Numbered from the stretch's first letter, positions 11,002-23,041 are shown. The stretch is 64,000 nt of DNA from Cryptomeria japonica (GCF_030272615.1 NC_081406.1:231250396-231314395), one strand, 5' to 3'. Numbers and translations: made by a program. The notes: generated by a model not told the origin, from the sequence alone.

Positions 11002-11208
11002 CATTGCAAGACTTTTTGGTCTTGTTTCAGGGCTATGCTTCCAAAAAAAATTCTTAGGAAGAAGGATTTCATCAAGTTCATCAATAAAGATTTATGGAGG
11101 AAATAGGAATTTGAATCCATGATATTCCTAATGATAGTTTCATTTAAGTCTTCCAAATCCTTTTCAATTATGGCTTTCTTAGAGAAGATATTCTTAAAAT
11201 GAGATAAA

Positions 11209-11312
11209 TTCCATTCCTTGATTTTACCTTTCAAAAAGCTAAGTTTTTTCACAATGATTTTAATTCCATTCCTTGATTTTACCTTTCAAAAAGCTAAGTT
11301 TTTTCACAATTT
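11209..11312. repeat. 55-bp tandem duplication in LINE-1
   Basis: attttacctttcaaaaagc at 11221 recurs at 11276 with its flanks (ttccattccttg before, aagttttttcacaat after). It lies in the linker between endonuclease and RT. Confidence 0.85.
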
Positions 11313-11553
11313 GGAACATTTTAGACCCTTCAAAGAAGGGTGAAACCTTCCACCAATATCTCACCATAGGAAGAAATTTTTTGTCCCTAAGTCACATTGG
11401 CTCCAATTTGGAGAGACTTTATGAGAGGCCCCGTCTTCTAAAATAACAAACAAAATTGGAAAATGGTTCAACCCATAATAAGGTAAAAAAATAGAGTATA
11501 CATAAAGATCAAATGAGAGCCAATTTTATAACATTAAGAGTCTATCTAATCTC

Positions 11554-12142
11554 TCAACAATTTGGCGAAAAATCCTTCCTCTTAGTGGTCCAAGTGAAAG
11601 GTCCATTCTGAAGAATACAATCAACTAGAAAATTTGATTGGAGAAAGTAATTAAAATCCTCCATGACATTAATATTTGGAGTAATTCCTACCATATTTTC
11701 ATATTCATTAAGAACATCATTAAAATCACCACCATAGATAAGGAATTCCCTCTTCAATGGAGCAAAAATCAACGATAACTAGTTCCAAATTATTTTTTTA
11801 TCCAACACACTCATAGGACCATAAACATTAAAAAACCAAAATTTCGTAGTTGAAAGTCTTCTTTTGATCAAAGCTAACATCCAATAAGAAGATGAAGAAA
11901 CCAAATAAAATCAAATGTCCTATTATTCCATAAAAATCAAGGCCCCCTGAAGCCCCAAAAGAGGGAATAGAACAACAATTCCGGAACTTCCATGAACTGA
12001 AGAGAGAATCCACAGTTGAAGAAGATAACTTAGTTTCTTGCACCATGGCAATATCAAAATTACCTAAATCTAATTGACGCTTAAATAAAAATCTTTTGTT
12101 AGGGGCATTTAAGCTCCTAACATTTCAAGAAAGAACCCTCAT
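11554..12142 (-). pseudogene. LINE-1 ORF2 N-terminal endonuclease (APE-like)
   Basis: The ORF2 ATG is at 12142-12140. Its fifth codon after Met is TGA where plant LINEs have Trp (ISWNVRG). Downstream in frame come NVRSLNAPNKR, VQETKLSS (catalytic Glu motif) and, in the 11772-11554 segment, GGDFNDVL and the FTWT motif. These mark the apurinic-endonuclease-like nicking domain. A frameshift separates the two halves. The identical UGA occurs in LINE-2. Confidence 0.8.
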
Positions 12143-14900
12143 TTTCCTTGAGGGGAGGACACTTCTCCCCTCTTATCATGAATTTTGTTTTGGGACAACC
12201 TCCCAATAGTAAACTCTAGCTGTAGATTATGCTTTGTAGTAGTGTAGTGTCATAAAATTGCAACCCTAGAAATTTTTGATTGCATTAGGGTCCTCACGCA
12301 CTCGAGTTCAAATCCTATAGCCTGATTGGAGAACGAAGATTGCTCACCCCTCAGAAACATCTTCTTCCTTGGCCTCTACATTACCTCGTCTGCACTCTAC
12401 CCTGGAGAAAGGGGTAGGATAGGGGCATGGCGCCATTGTCCCCCCTTGGATAGGGGCGTGGTTCCCTTGTCCTCCTAGGCCAGGGGTGTGGTACCCCTGT
12501 CCCTACCCTATTTTGGGGCAGGACCCTTCCTAGGGTTGCATTGTTGGTTGTTCATCAGGTGGGAAACTCCCCCGATGTTGGCCTGTGATGAAAATCAAAT
12601 CCACTAACATGTATTTAAGGGGCACTCGTCCTCTCATTTGCATAAGTTGGAAAAGTTGAAGTTGGATAAGATTGAAGTGCGCCATGTTGCATAAGCGATC
12701 AAGCATTCAAGCATTCTTTTCTAGCATTGAGCATTCTCAAGTCTCCCTTCAAGGCTAGGTGTTGCATTCAAGTCAAGGATTCAACCATTGAAGAGGATAT
12801 TGATTTCAACATTCAATTCCATACAAGAATTTCTATCAACATTGCTATCACAACCTCCCTTGTGGTGATTTACAATTCAATCTTTTATTTACAACTACTT
12901 GCAAGTACTTTCTTTCATTACTTGGTTAATTCCAAAACTGGGGTTTGACCTAAAGGCAAACCCTCAATCCCAACCCTTTTTCTTCTCTTTTATGTGTGTA
13001 GGTTGCAGGTGTGTAGCTGAACTTTCGGATTCAGGCTTCATTTGCAGAGGCAAAAAACCCTTTTCGTTTCGTGGATTTTTTGGAGGACCGTGTATATTCC
13101 TGCCACAGTCCGGGCAACTTTTCCTCAAATTCACAAGGTGACTTCATCTTGACATATTAATGCCAAATCCAAGTGCACAACTTCATCCCATATTCCGATC
13201 TCAAGTTATAATCAATTCTTGGTCATTTTTTCACTACATAATTCAATCAATTCCTTTCCATTTCAAACAAGGAAGAGGGGATCAACTTATCATTCCCAAT
13301 TCATTCAGAATTCAATCTACCATCTTCATGTTGAGAGATTGAATCTAGTGAATTTTCCTCTCCTCTTCCTAATGTAACTAGGTGAAAAGTGTTTGAAGGA
13401 TAATCAATAGTGAAACTCTCATCTCTCTTTGAGGGAAAGGGTAGTTTTCCTCTTGATCTATCATTCACCATTTTTCCACCATTACAAGTAGTTGATCCAG
13501 TCATAGGGGAACTAATTTTTTTCTTTTTCTTAGAAGACCCCGTTGATGAAAAGAGGGTAGTTTGAACCCCTGCATCAATCTCTTGTTGAATTTTAAGACT
13601 ATTTGGATTTCTACCTCTCCTAGAAGGAGATGAAAAAGGAACAACCGTAGATAAAGGAGTTTGAGAGATAGGTAAATCAGTAACAATCTACTAATTGAAA
13701 CAATTGTATCAACTTGGTCTATTGTATTCACTTTATGTGGTGATAAGTCATCAAAAGGATTTTGTGATAAAGGAAAAGGGGCATGATTTCCTAATTGCAT
13801 AAGATCATTGTCAATGACCATGACAACACTATCAATAATCTTACTTGTAAGAACCTTATTAGAATCCTCAGTAATTTTTTGGAATTGATAAATAAGATGA
13901 TCATCTAGAATAATGGCATTAATAAATTGATCACCAAAAGTAAATGCCTCACCATTAAGCAGAATATTTTGGTCAACCAAAAAACTTTTACTTCCAAGAA
14001 GATTAGGTGAGGTTTCTGATTGATTAATCTCGGTAGTATCAAGCATATGGTTAGCATTCATTTGACTCTAATGTGGATCCAGAAGCAAAGAGTACAAGAA
14101 CCTCTCTATTGAATTTACCTTAAGATCAAGAATTGAGTCTTCCTCCATCAAGCCATTCAATGTAGAAACATGATTAACAGAAGGGCAAAATATATTCTTC
14201 TCTGGCCTAATCAGAGAATGATTAGGCATTTTATTCTTGCAATTTAATAGAGGGGGAGATTTTTTCAATTTCACAAATAAACTAGTATCAATAGAGATTT
14301 CAGTTTTTTGAAACCAATCTGAATCTCTTACAATATCTTGATGCCAAATTTCATCAATATATTTCAAATTGCAAATATAGGGAATGACAAAATCAGGGTT
14401 TACTAAAATACAAATCTTGATTGAAAGAAACCCTTCATTAAAAGAATTATCAAATAACAAAAATTTCCCAAAGGAATTTCCCAAATTGCTAAGAATATCA
14501 AGGTCTGTAAATTCATATAGGATATTGGGCAATTTAAACAAGACTAGAACTAACTTATGAAGATCATTGAAGGGTTAAAAGAAGGGTTTCAAAGAAAAAA
14601 TGAATACCAAATTTTTTCCCAACCGATAATAATCTTTTTCAAGCGCTTTTTTCTTAGCTTCAGATGAATCAAAAACCAAAATGAAAGTATTGGATGATAA
14701 TACCTAGAGGTGCAATGTCTTGAACCAATTTGCATGAATTCACTTATGTAATTGAGACAAAGCAATCAACTCACCCCATACTTGTAAAATGACTGCATAT
14801 GAATGTAGATCTTACACTCTCTATCTCAAAGGGTCATCTTTTGCATTAACCAAAGGAATAGGCAACCAAACCTTTTCAGTTTGCTGGTCAATACCTTCAA
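12139..14900 (-). pseudogene. LINE-1 ORF1 (DUF4283-like), interrupted by a solo LTR
   Basis: The fragments 14541-14068 and 14061-13501 match LINE-2 ORF1 in order: LPNILYEFTDLDIL corresponds to LPKLLFEFMDPEVL, followed by a VKICVLxNP-like segment, an acidic middle and a basic Lys/Arg-rich C-terminus. After removal of the LTR at 12243-13486 the frame runs to a TGA overlapping the ORF2 start codon (ATGA, 12142-12139). ORF1 proteins of this class bind the LINE RNA. It is non-functional. Confidence 0.75.
12243..13486 (+). mobile_element. Solo LTR, family A copy 2 (1244 bp), nested in LINE-1 ORF1
   Basis: It starts TGTAGTGTCATAAAATTG and ends CCACCATTACA. It is flanked by perfect 5-bp direct repeats agtag (12238-12242 and 13487-13491). 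Joining the flanks gives ORF1 sequence that aligns base for base in length with 23105-23150 of LINE-2. A TATA-like box (GTATTTAAGGGGC) lies near 12610. GC-rich hairpin motifs of the gcatggcgccattg type lie at 12425-12520. Confidence 0.9.
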
Positions 14901-15110
14901 AAATAGACTTAGGGTTCAAAACTTCCTTGGAAGCTTAGGGTTTTTGCTAGAATCTCTACCCAATAGGGAAGTATTCTCTTTATGACCATCGTCTAAAACC
15001 ATATTTTCCCAAATCCCCCTATTCCAACTATTCTAATTGTGATTGCGAGCACTCCTTTGATTTCCACCTCTGGAGTTACGATTTCATCTAACAATTGTAG
15101 CCTGAGGACC

Positions 15111-17492
15111 CGATTTTTTTTTTATATAGTCCGATGTTGGAGTTACAATTCTAGCTTTAATTTCATGACTTATTATATGTATGTCTTATGTATTTGTGAT
15201 CAAAGCATCCAATACCAATAAATTTCTAAAATCAATTTAAGATGTCTATCCTCTCAATTCAAAGAATAAGAAAATAATGAATATTATCAAGTGAAAATTT
15301 TTTTTGACTTGCTTAAAATGAAGACTATGTTTAACCTTTTTTTATAGAGTTCAAACAAGTAATCAAATGAACAATGTAATTTAACAATCGGTTTTGTTTT
15401 ATTTATATTTGAAGATAGTTCACAAATATTACAATAGCTTCTTATAAACAACAATACTATTTAAGTCAAAATGGAATATTAAGAATCATCATTGAGACCA
15501 ACACATTAATCCCCTTATCAATATATTAATATTAGATAATAACAATAAAAAACCAAAAATCACTTTAAGATTTGTTGAAAAGGGGTTCAAAAATTGTGGA
15601 AAATGCAAATAGCAGTTATAAAACAACAACAAACCCACTGACATGCATGCAAAACGCAAGCATAGATAAGGCATGTCCATGGTTTGCTAAGAACTGTGTA
15701 AATGTAGATTGGCCAACATGTTTATTTTTTAATGGGAGGCCACAAAGGAATATCATCTTTGGGAATGGAATGCAATAATTGCAATGAATAATAAGAAATC
15801 TTTCAAAATCTTTGATTTAGCAAAGAATTATGGAATACATATAAGCTTTGTTCAAGAAAACTGTAGTTGATTGTGGTGCTTGTGTTGGCTGTGTTTATTT
15901 CCAACACCACTGCAACTTTACAATTGTCATAATAGCTACGCATCCAAAATAATGGAGTCGTAGATAATGTGAACCGTTTGACTAAATTTTTCAAAGAGAT
16001 GTCATCTCATGGACCACAACGATTAAGGATACGCATGAATAATTCCAGAGCTAGTCACTTAGAGAGGGGAACCGATAGAAAAACTGGCAATAAACAAGGC
16101 TCCATAAAAAAATTTCAACTGTGGTGTGAGACAAATTTTTGACATGAGGTGCGGCCATAGGAGATAACCTATTGACTACGGATATTCACTTAGAAACCTC
16201 GACTCAAACATGATGTTCTCAATAAACACTCTCAACAAGTCTTTTGTAATCCTTACCCATTTTAGAGTAGAAATGGGAAAGTCTTTTGATGGACTTCACT
16301 ATTAGAATTCCTAAAGCCAAAGTAAGGATTGCCTAAATATTATTTGTAGATAAACTCACGAAATATGCATAGATATTTGTTAATTATTTAGACTTTAAGA
16401 AATTTGTTGACTTATTCTTTAAGTCTTCAAGCTCCATGGACTGCCAAAGAGCATGATGAGTAATAGAGATAGCCATTTCATAATTTTATTTTGGAAGGAT
16501 TGGTTGCTTACAACCAGATGCCATTGACACTATTCCTAAATCAAGAGCTGAGATATTATTTTACATTTTTGGACAACAAAGGAGAATCAAAACCAATTAA
16601 ATTCACAACCTGAATTCCACGTTTTAAGCGTGCAATTGGAGTGTCCTACCAGCTCCCATTTTCTCTCTTTGATTTAACTTGGTGGGGACTCTTCTTTCTA
16701 AACTACGTCTCTACAGCTATGTCGATTTCTTCTCTGAAAACTTTATCAATTTTTTCTTCCTTGCCCAGACTAGCATGGCCCATTTTTGAATTTTTTTGTT
16801 GTCTAGACAACCATCCTCCTTGTAACGTCTCTTTTTGTTTTCAAAATAGGATTTCATAGTACTTCTTTCTGGGGCAATTGTGCCTTGCATGCTACATAAA
16901 ATATTGTTATTGCTTCCATGGTTTTCACCTTCCTTATATCTCTCTCAATATAGCCCACTATATGTATCTGTTCACTTCTTCCAGTCTCATGTTCATGAAA
17001 TTCCTTGTCTTTAACATAAATTATACTTATGATCGTGAGAGCATTTTATATGGTATGGTCTAATTAAGGCTTTGGGTCTAAAGGGTAATGAGATCTTAGG
17101 TCCAAATTTATGGTGGACATGAGAATCATATTAAAAAATATACCGAATGTGAAAACCATTCACACATTGTCATTGACATTAGTTGTTTGGGTGTTCATCT
17201 ATATATTTATTTCATTTGGAGTTTCAACTTTCCATCTCTCTTCCCTTTTCATCTATTTTTCTTGTGCGTCTTTTTGGATAAAAAGTAAAAAAAATACAAA
17301 ACCATCATTATATGAAGAAATTGGCTCATTCCTACATGTTATTAGTTCCTGCCATAGGCAGGAATAAATGCATTCACCCAAATCTATTAAATGTTAAAGC
17401 ATCAACTAATGACAACCAAGAATTAAATCGTTTGAACAGTTTTCCTAATCTCTATTTCTTTTTAATCTATTTCAAAATACACAAATTGACTT
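15111..17492. other. Gene-free region
   Basis: AT-rich sequence with a T-run at about 15115-15122, near the 5' edge of LINE-1. The only frames are short (under about 75 codons) and resemble no family I know. No RNA gene or repeat was recognised. Confidence 0.5.
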
Positions 17493-17960
17493 AGGGGAAG
17501 AGCACCAATATATAACATAGTTCCAATAGTCGTCACCTTATTGTCATGTTGACCCCCCAATAGCCGTCATAGTGAAAATAAAATTAATAAATTTGTTTGT
17601 ACCAATAGCCGATCATTTTTTGTTTTTTTGTTCATAATTGGCCCATTTGTGCACCACTATTGGAACATTTGTGCACCACTATTGGGACATTTGTCAACAA
17701 ATACTAGCGATTTTGATTTGACGGTTATTGGAACATCTTTAGTTAGGTATCAGGCGACACTTTGAAATGTGTACTTTTTGACCTTTGTGCACATAACTAA
17801 TTCCACGACATGCATCGTTACTACCTAGAAGCCACATCAATAGCTATAAGCAGTTAAGTCGCATACAAAGATAACTAAAAGAAAAATCAAAATCCGATGT
17901 ATTGTTTAAGATTTGTGGGTGCACGAAGTTAGCTATGATGACTACTGGTGCTCTTCCCCT
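17493..17960. mobile_element. MITE with 15-bp perfect TIRs and TA target site
   Basis: AGGGGAAGAGCACCA (17493-17507) is the exact reverse complement of TGGTGCTCTTCCCCT (17946-17960). Excluding the outer A/T pair, the TIR is GGGGAAGAGCACCA flanked by TA on both sides (17492-17493 and 17960-17961), as in Tc1/mariner-type or Stowaway-like elements. The 468-bp interior has no ORF. It carries CCAATAG/CTATTGG subterminal motifs in both orientations and a 22-bp tandem repeat (17644-17687). Confidence 0.75.
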
Positions 17961-18309
17961 ATCTATTATTCTATTGGATAATAGTACTCTACAATATTAT
18001 TAGTATGATGTAAGCAATTGGCTATTCATTGATTTTTTTTTTTCCATTTCCTCCCGATACTATTTTATAATAGTATTTTACAAAAGTGCCACTATTACAT
18101 AATAGTAACTATTTTGTCATGTTTCTTTTGACAATGCAATAATTGATAAAACCATTTTTTTAAAAATCCTTAAAGTCATTTGGTTTTTATAATAACTTAA
18201 AAAATATATAATTATAAATATAAAAAATTATAAATTTTAATGTATAGCTATAATTAATTCATTAATATAATGATGAGATAATAATAATAATAATTATTAT
18301 TTTTATTTT
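17961..18309. other. AT-rich spacer ending in a TAA microsatellite
   Basis: It contains (ATA/TAA)n at about 18277-18300, the apparent target of LINE-2, whose poly-T end follows directly. No gene was seen. Confidence 0.5.
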
Positions 18310-18796
18310 TTTTGATAAAAGTGGATAGAACCACTGAACTATATTAAATTTTAAAAGTTTTTAACAGTGTCTGGTTCAAAAAGCACTGAAGGGAAAGAAC
18401 CAGTAAGAAAACCCTTCAGTATTGCTTAAGTAACACAAGCCTATTCTACCCAATACCAAATGCCCATTGGCATAGTACATCAAAAAACCCATCCCAATTA
18501 CATAAGCCACATTAGATATAAAGGAAGCCACCAACAGAAGCATATAGAAGGAAGATTAAAGTATGATTGCCGAAGGATGCATATCCATTGCTACCAAAAA
18601 ACACCAGTCTGAACCACCCCTGTCTATGAAACATAATTCTCCAAACCACTGGTTAGAATGATACCACATAGCAGAAATGAAACCATAATCAGAGACCCTG
18701 TCAAAATAAACATTGTCATCAAGCATAGCAGAACCCACACCAAAGAAAAGCCACACCAAATAAGGAGGTTGATGAAGACTACAACTATGCCCTTCT

Positions 18797-19345
18797 TTAC
18801 TTCAAATATTCCAAAACCGAGGAAGGGATCTCATCCACACTTACTTCCCACGTATTAGCTTCACTGTCAATGGCTAAGTTAGCCAAGAAATTTGCAATCT
18901 TATTCACTTCCCTATAACAGTGGGAAATAAAAAAGGAATCCAAAAAATCTAATTTTTGCAAAATATGATCAAGTATATATTGTAATTGCCAACAATTCGA
19001 CTTCTTTTTCATGACACTTTGAATAATAACCATAGAATCACCCTCAATTATCAAGTCCTTAATTCCCAAAGATATAGCCATATCCAAACCAAAGGACAAA
19101 GCAAAGAATTCTGCACAATTGTTAGACTTGAAAACAATCGCATGACAACGAGCCTGAACAAATCTTACCTTATGATTATAAATTACCATACCTGCCCCTG
19201 CCAGGCCAGGGTTCCCATGAGAAGCACCATCAAAATTCAATTTAAAGTGCCCTTGCGGAGGAGGTTTCCAGCAAGCAAAATTTCTCTTACTTATAGCATT
19301 AGTCTTATTTAAAATAGATCCATGAGAAGGTAAGACTGATAACAT
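18797..19345 (-). pseudogene. LINE-2 RNase H domain
   Basis: A 182-codon frame with an RNase H fold signature: LNFDGASHGNPGLAGAG (first Asp), then CAEFFALSFGLDMA (Glu), LIIEGDSMVII (Asp) and a C-terminal REVNKIANFLANLAID motif with an Asp. All four acidic positions appear to be present. It removes RNA from the RNA:DNA hybrid. The preceding zf-RVT-like piece is in other frames. Confidence 0.85.
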
Positions 19346-19588
19346 TCTCCAAACTCAAGTTACCCTACCATCCCAATGAGAAAAAGAGGTAAGGGTTTCC
19401 AAATTCTTACAGATAAAAGACAAAGCAACTTTAGAGATGGAAGATTCAATCCTCGATAAAACCTCAGCCAAGGAAGAACTTGTTTGTTTAAAAATCCTAT
19501 TATTATGCTCTAACCAAATATTCCAAATCACAATAGATGGAGAAATAATCCAAAGACATGCATAGAAAGATGAGGCAAACAGGAGAGG

Positions 19589-20660
19589 CTAGGCTCTAAA
19601 GTGGGAAAGGATATCCTTACCAATAACAAATGATAGATTAAGCTTTTCAAACAACCACTGCCAGCAAGCATAGGCAAAATCACAGTGAAGAAACAAGTGT
19701 GCAGAGGATTCTAAATTTTTATTACAAAAGACACAAGAAAATACTGCAGTAATACCCAACCTATCCAACCTCATTCATGTAAGGACCTTGTCCTACACTG
19801 CTAACCAAGCAAAAGAACTAGCCTTTGGGAGGCAAGCCATATGCCAAAACAACTTGTATGGCCAAGTAGATAAATCTTTAGCAACCAAGAGAGAATTATA
19901 GCCATCCTTAACTATGTACTTACCAGAGATATTCCTTGTCCAGATAAGCTCATCGTCAACATTAGAAAGAATTATTACTCTCTCCCCCAACATCTTTTCA
20001 TATTCCAATTTCACATTTTTATCAATATCTAAAAACTCAATTGATTTCCATTTTGCCACCTTAAGATTCCCACTATACTCAATTTCAAAATAATCAGCCA
20101 CAAAGACACCCCAAAGGGAAGAAAGAGTGGAAATTAAAGGAGACCAATCCCTCGAGTTCACCAAAGGGGGATGTCCATTTCAAACTTCCTCCCAAAACCT
20201 GACCTTTCTACCATTATGAACAATCCATGAGAGATGAGGCAAAATCACTGATCTACATTTACATAGAAAATTCCAAATAGTTGAACCAGACGGTAAATTA
20301 GAAACTTGAAAAACATACTCCCTTGGTCCGTTATTTTAATATTTAGCAAACATAATTTATGCCCAAAAGGAGAATGGTCTCTCATACAATTTTCAAACCA
20401 ACTTAGCACTTAAGGCTAAATTCTGACTTTCCAGACTCCTAATGCCTGTGCCCCCAAGGTTTTTAGGCAAACAAACTTTATCCCATGCTAGCAGAGGGAG
20501 TTTCTTCTTACGTTCTTTATTATTACTCCAAAGGATGGACCTAAGAGTATCTTGCAAACTAACAAGAGCCGCTTTCGGAGACTACAAAACAGACATGAGA
20601 TAAATATGAACACCATTTAGGACAGACTTAATAAGAACAATCTTACCAGCCAAAGATAAC
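19589..20660 (-). pseudogene. LINE-2 post-RT / zf-RVT-like region
   Basis: The frames 20164-19793 and 19774-19589 carry the plant LINE zf-RVT pattern: DDELIWTRNISGKY, LFWHMACLPKASSFAWLA, RLDRLGI, then CVFCNKNLESSAHLFLHCDFA with Cys/His residues. It is homologous to 4839-5308 of LINE-1. Confidence 0.8.
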
Positions 20661-20699
20661 CTTTATGATTCCAGGATAGGATCCTTCTAGAGATAACTG

Positions 20700-22107
20700 A
20701 AATGATCTTATCTCAAAACTCAACTCTATCCTTTTTAATGAAGAAAGGTATACCAAGATAAGAACAAGGAAGATTTCTAGATGTAAATCCCCAAAAAATC
20801 TTCAATCTATCCTGAACCAATTGTGAAGCATGAAGGAAAAAAATCTTTGACTTATCAACATTGACTCCCTGACCAAAAAAGGATGCATAATTCTGTATTA
20901 TCCCCTTTATCACTCTTGCCTCACCCAAAGAGGCCTGACCAAATAACAAGGTATCATCTGCAAACAAGCAATGCAAAATGCTTTGTGGAACATTATGAAT
21001 CCTAATTCCCTTCCAAAGCCCTCCCAGCTTAGCGGCTCTTATAGCCCAACTGAACATTTCAGCTAGAAGAATGAACAAGAAAGGAGACAGGGGATCCCCC
21101 TATCTCAAACCCCTAGAAGAGGAGAAAAAACCACAAGGGGAGCCATTAATTAGAACCGAGAACCTTGCAGAAGAAATACAAGCACGAATCCATTTGACCC
21201 ATGCCTTGGAAAAGCCCAATTTAAGTAGAACAACACACAACGCCCCCTATTCTACTCTATCATATGCTTTCATCATATCTAATTTGAGGATCATGGTCGG
21301 GATTCTCTGAGTAGAAATAGAATGCATAACCTCATGCGCCACTATAGCTCCCTCTGTCATCTCCCTTCCTGGAACAAAACCACCTTGTTCTAAAGAAATG
21401 ATCCTAGGCAGAATTTTAGCCAACCTTAAAGAAATAGCCTTGGTAAAAATCTTGTACAAAGTATTACATAAAGCAATAGGGCAAAAATCAGCTAATGTCT
21501 TGGTAACCTCTTTTTTAGGAATAATTGCAATCATTGTAGTATTCAGCTCTTTCAAAATAGACCTATTCCTTCTAGCTTCCTCAAGGGCCAATAAAACATC
21601 ATTCCCCACAAAATCCCAACATTTCTGAAAAAATAAAGGAGTAAATCCATCCGGACCCGGAGCCTTATCAGGGTTCATTGCAAAAACATCATTCTTAACT
21701 TCATCCAAAGAAAAAGGAGACATCAACATTTTATTATCTTCCGAAGATACCAAAGAAGGAATATTAGAAGAAATGTTATTATGAAGATCTCCATGCTCCG
21801 AAGACAATAGTGACTTAAAAAATCTAACTGCCTCTGAAGCAATATCCTCCCATTCTATTAAAAGTTCACCATTTGGACACTCAATACAATATATCCTATT
21901 TCTACTTCTCTTAATTTTTGTTGAAGAGTGAATTTTTTTTGTATTTCTATCACCATCTGAAAGCCACATCTCCCTCGATTTCTGTCTCCAATAAATTTCT
22001 TCTTTGGACAAAATTTCTTCAAGCTCTGCTTTTAGCAATTTTAGTTCATCAAAAACAAGAGGCACCATACCATGTTGAATCACATGTGAATTAAGACATT
22101 CAATCAT
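20700..22107 (-). pseudogene. LINE-2 reverse transcriptase
   Basis: The 22107-21247 frame covers the N-terminal RT motifs: NPDKAPGPDGFTPLFF, a RPIALCNTLYK-like box with Arg replaced by Cys, GGFVPGREMTEGAI and LKLDMMKAYDRVE (motif A with its Asp intact). The 21078-20713 frame carries LFADDTLLFGQ (catalytic DD) and CSYLGIPFF. A frameshift near 21250 separates them. RT motifs are better preserved than in LINE-1. Confidence 0.9.
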
Positions 22108-22119
22108 ATCTTGAATCCT

Positions 22120-23041
22120 CTATTTTTCCTGAAAGATGTTCTTAAAATGCAAGATATTCCATTCTCTAATATTAAATTTCAAAAATCTCAACTTCTTAGC
22201 AATCTGAAACATTTGGGATCTAGAGCAATAAGGAGCAGAACTCCACCATTTTTTTAGCAAAGGCAAAAAGGAAGAATCTCTAAACCACATAGGTTCAAAT
22301 TTAAAAGGTGACTTAAAAGGAGCTTTATCTTCCAGAATTGATAGGGAAATTGGAAAATGATCTGACCCCAAAACTAGAAGAATAGAGGAAAAAAATTTGA
22401 ACTCTGAATCAATCCAAACATCTGATAACAAAAACTGGTCTAACCTTTCCGCAATCTGAGAAAAATCTCTTCGCATATTTGTCCATGTGAAAATCCCATT
22501 CTGAAATTGACAACCAAAAAGACGCATGTCCTTAATGAACATCCCAAAGTCTTCCATAATTTTTTTATCAGGAAGAATACCTCCTTTCTTTTCTCCCAAG
22601 TGAGTGATAGCATTAAAATCCCCCCCCCAAAGATTATAAAGGGACCATGCCTTAAGGGGAGGAAATCCTCTTAAGTTCTCCCCATAATTTAGTCTTCCTT
22701 TGAATACCAGAAGGAGCATAAATATTAAAAAGCCAAAACTTAACCTTCGAAAGCTTGCTTTTAACTAAGGCGAACATCCATTTTACAGTAGAAGCAACTA
22801 GCTCAACCTCAATGTTATAGTTACTCCAAAGCAATTCCAAACCCCCTGACGCACCACAAGCTGGAGAGGAGAGGAATTCCCACTTTCTCCAAGAAGAAAA
22901 AACCAAATCAACAGACTCCTTTGACAATTTTGTCTCTTGCAACATGAAAATATCACACTTAACTAAGTCCATCTGGGACTTAATTAAGCGCCTCTTGTTA
23001 GGGGCATTTAATCCCCTAACATTTCAAGATATAATTCTCAT
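22120..23041 (-). pseudogene. LINE-2 ORF2 N-terminal endonuclease
   Basis: The ATG is at 23041-23039; codon 6 is TGA in place of the conserved Trp, then NVRGLNAPNKRRL follows in frame. IFMLQETKLS (catalytic Glu), FNIYAP and, after a frameshift near 22690, WGGDFNAI, FTWTNMRRD, RLDQFLLSD and LGSDHFPI (terminal Asp-His pair) make a complete APE-like endonuclease motif set. It nicks target DNA to prime reverse transcription. Confidence 0.85.
23038..23041 (-). promoter_or_regulatory. ATGA stop-start overlap between LINE ORF1 and ORF2
   Basis: Minus-strand ATGA makes the ORF1 stop (TGA) overlap the ORF2 start (ATG). The same ATGA sits at 12142-12139 in LINE-1. This suggests termination-coupled reinitiation of ORF2, a mechanism known for some other LINEs; here it is an inference. 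Confidence 0.6.

Larger units (their letters stand above)
9241..11250 (-). pseudogene. LINE-1 ORF2 reverse transcriptase region
   Basis: The minus-strand fragments 10293-9742, 10646-10350 and 9504-9241 carry RT motifs: GGFVPGRE, the LKLYMMKAYDR core (family LKLDMMKAYDRV), RQGDPLSP, an FVDDTLLFG active-site box at about 9660-9625, and CKYLGIPFF. The Asp of motif A is replaced by Tyr and the YADD-type box reads FVDD, so catalysis is lost. Frameshifts separate the pieces. A 36-bp tandem duplication (about 10475-10546) adds 12 residues in frame. It is homologous to LINE-2 at 20713-22107. Confidence 0.85.
4839..15110 (-). mobile_element. LINE-1: old non-LTR retrotransposon carrying multiple nested insertions
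   Basis: This is a plant L1-type LINE read right to left: ORF1 with a DUF4283-like region (about 14900-12139), ORF2 endonuclease (12142-11554), reverse transcriptase (about 11250-9240), then the post-RT/zf-RVT region (9240-9160, 6769-6484 and 5308-4839). The order is identical to LINE-2 at 18310-24830, which serves as an uninterrupted ruler. Insertions: family-A solo LTR 5309-6483, LINE-3 6784-9145, a ~320-bp unit near 10680-11001, and family-A solo LTR 12243-13486. The 3' end is cut by the PMD LTR element at 4838. It has many stops and frameshifts and is certainly inactive. Confidence 0.85.

Noticed and set aside
13301..13504. 67-codon minus-strand frame
   Set aside because: It spans the junction of a solo LTR and LINE-1 ORF1, so it is a chimera of two elements.
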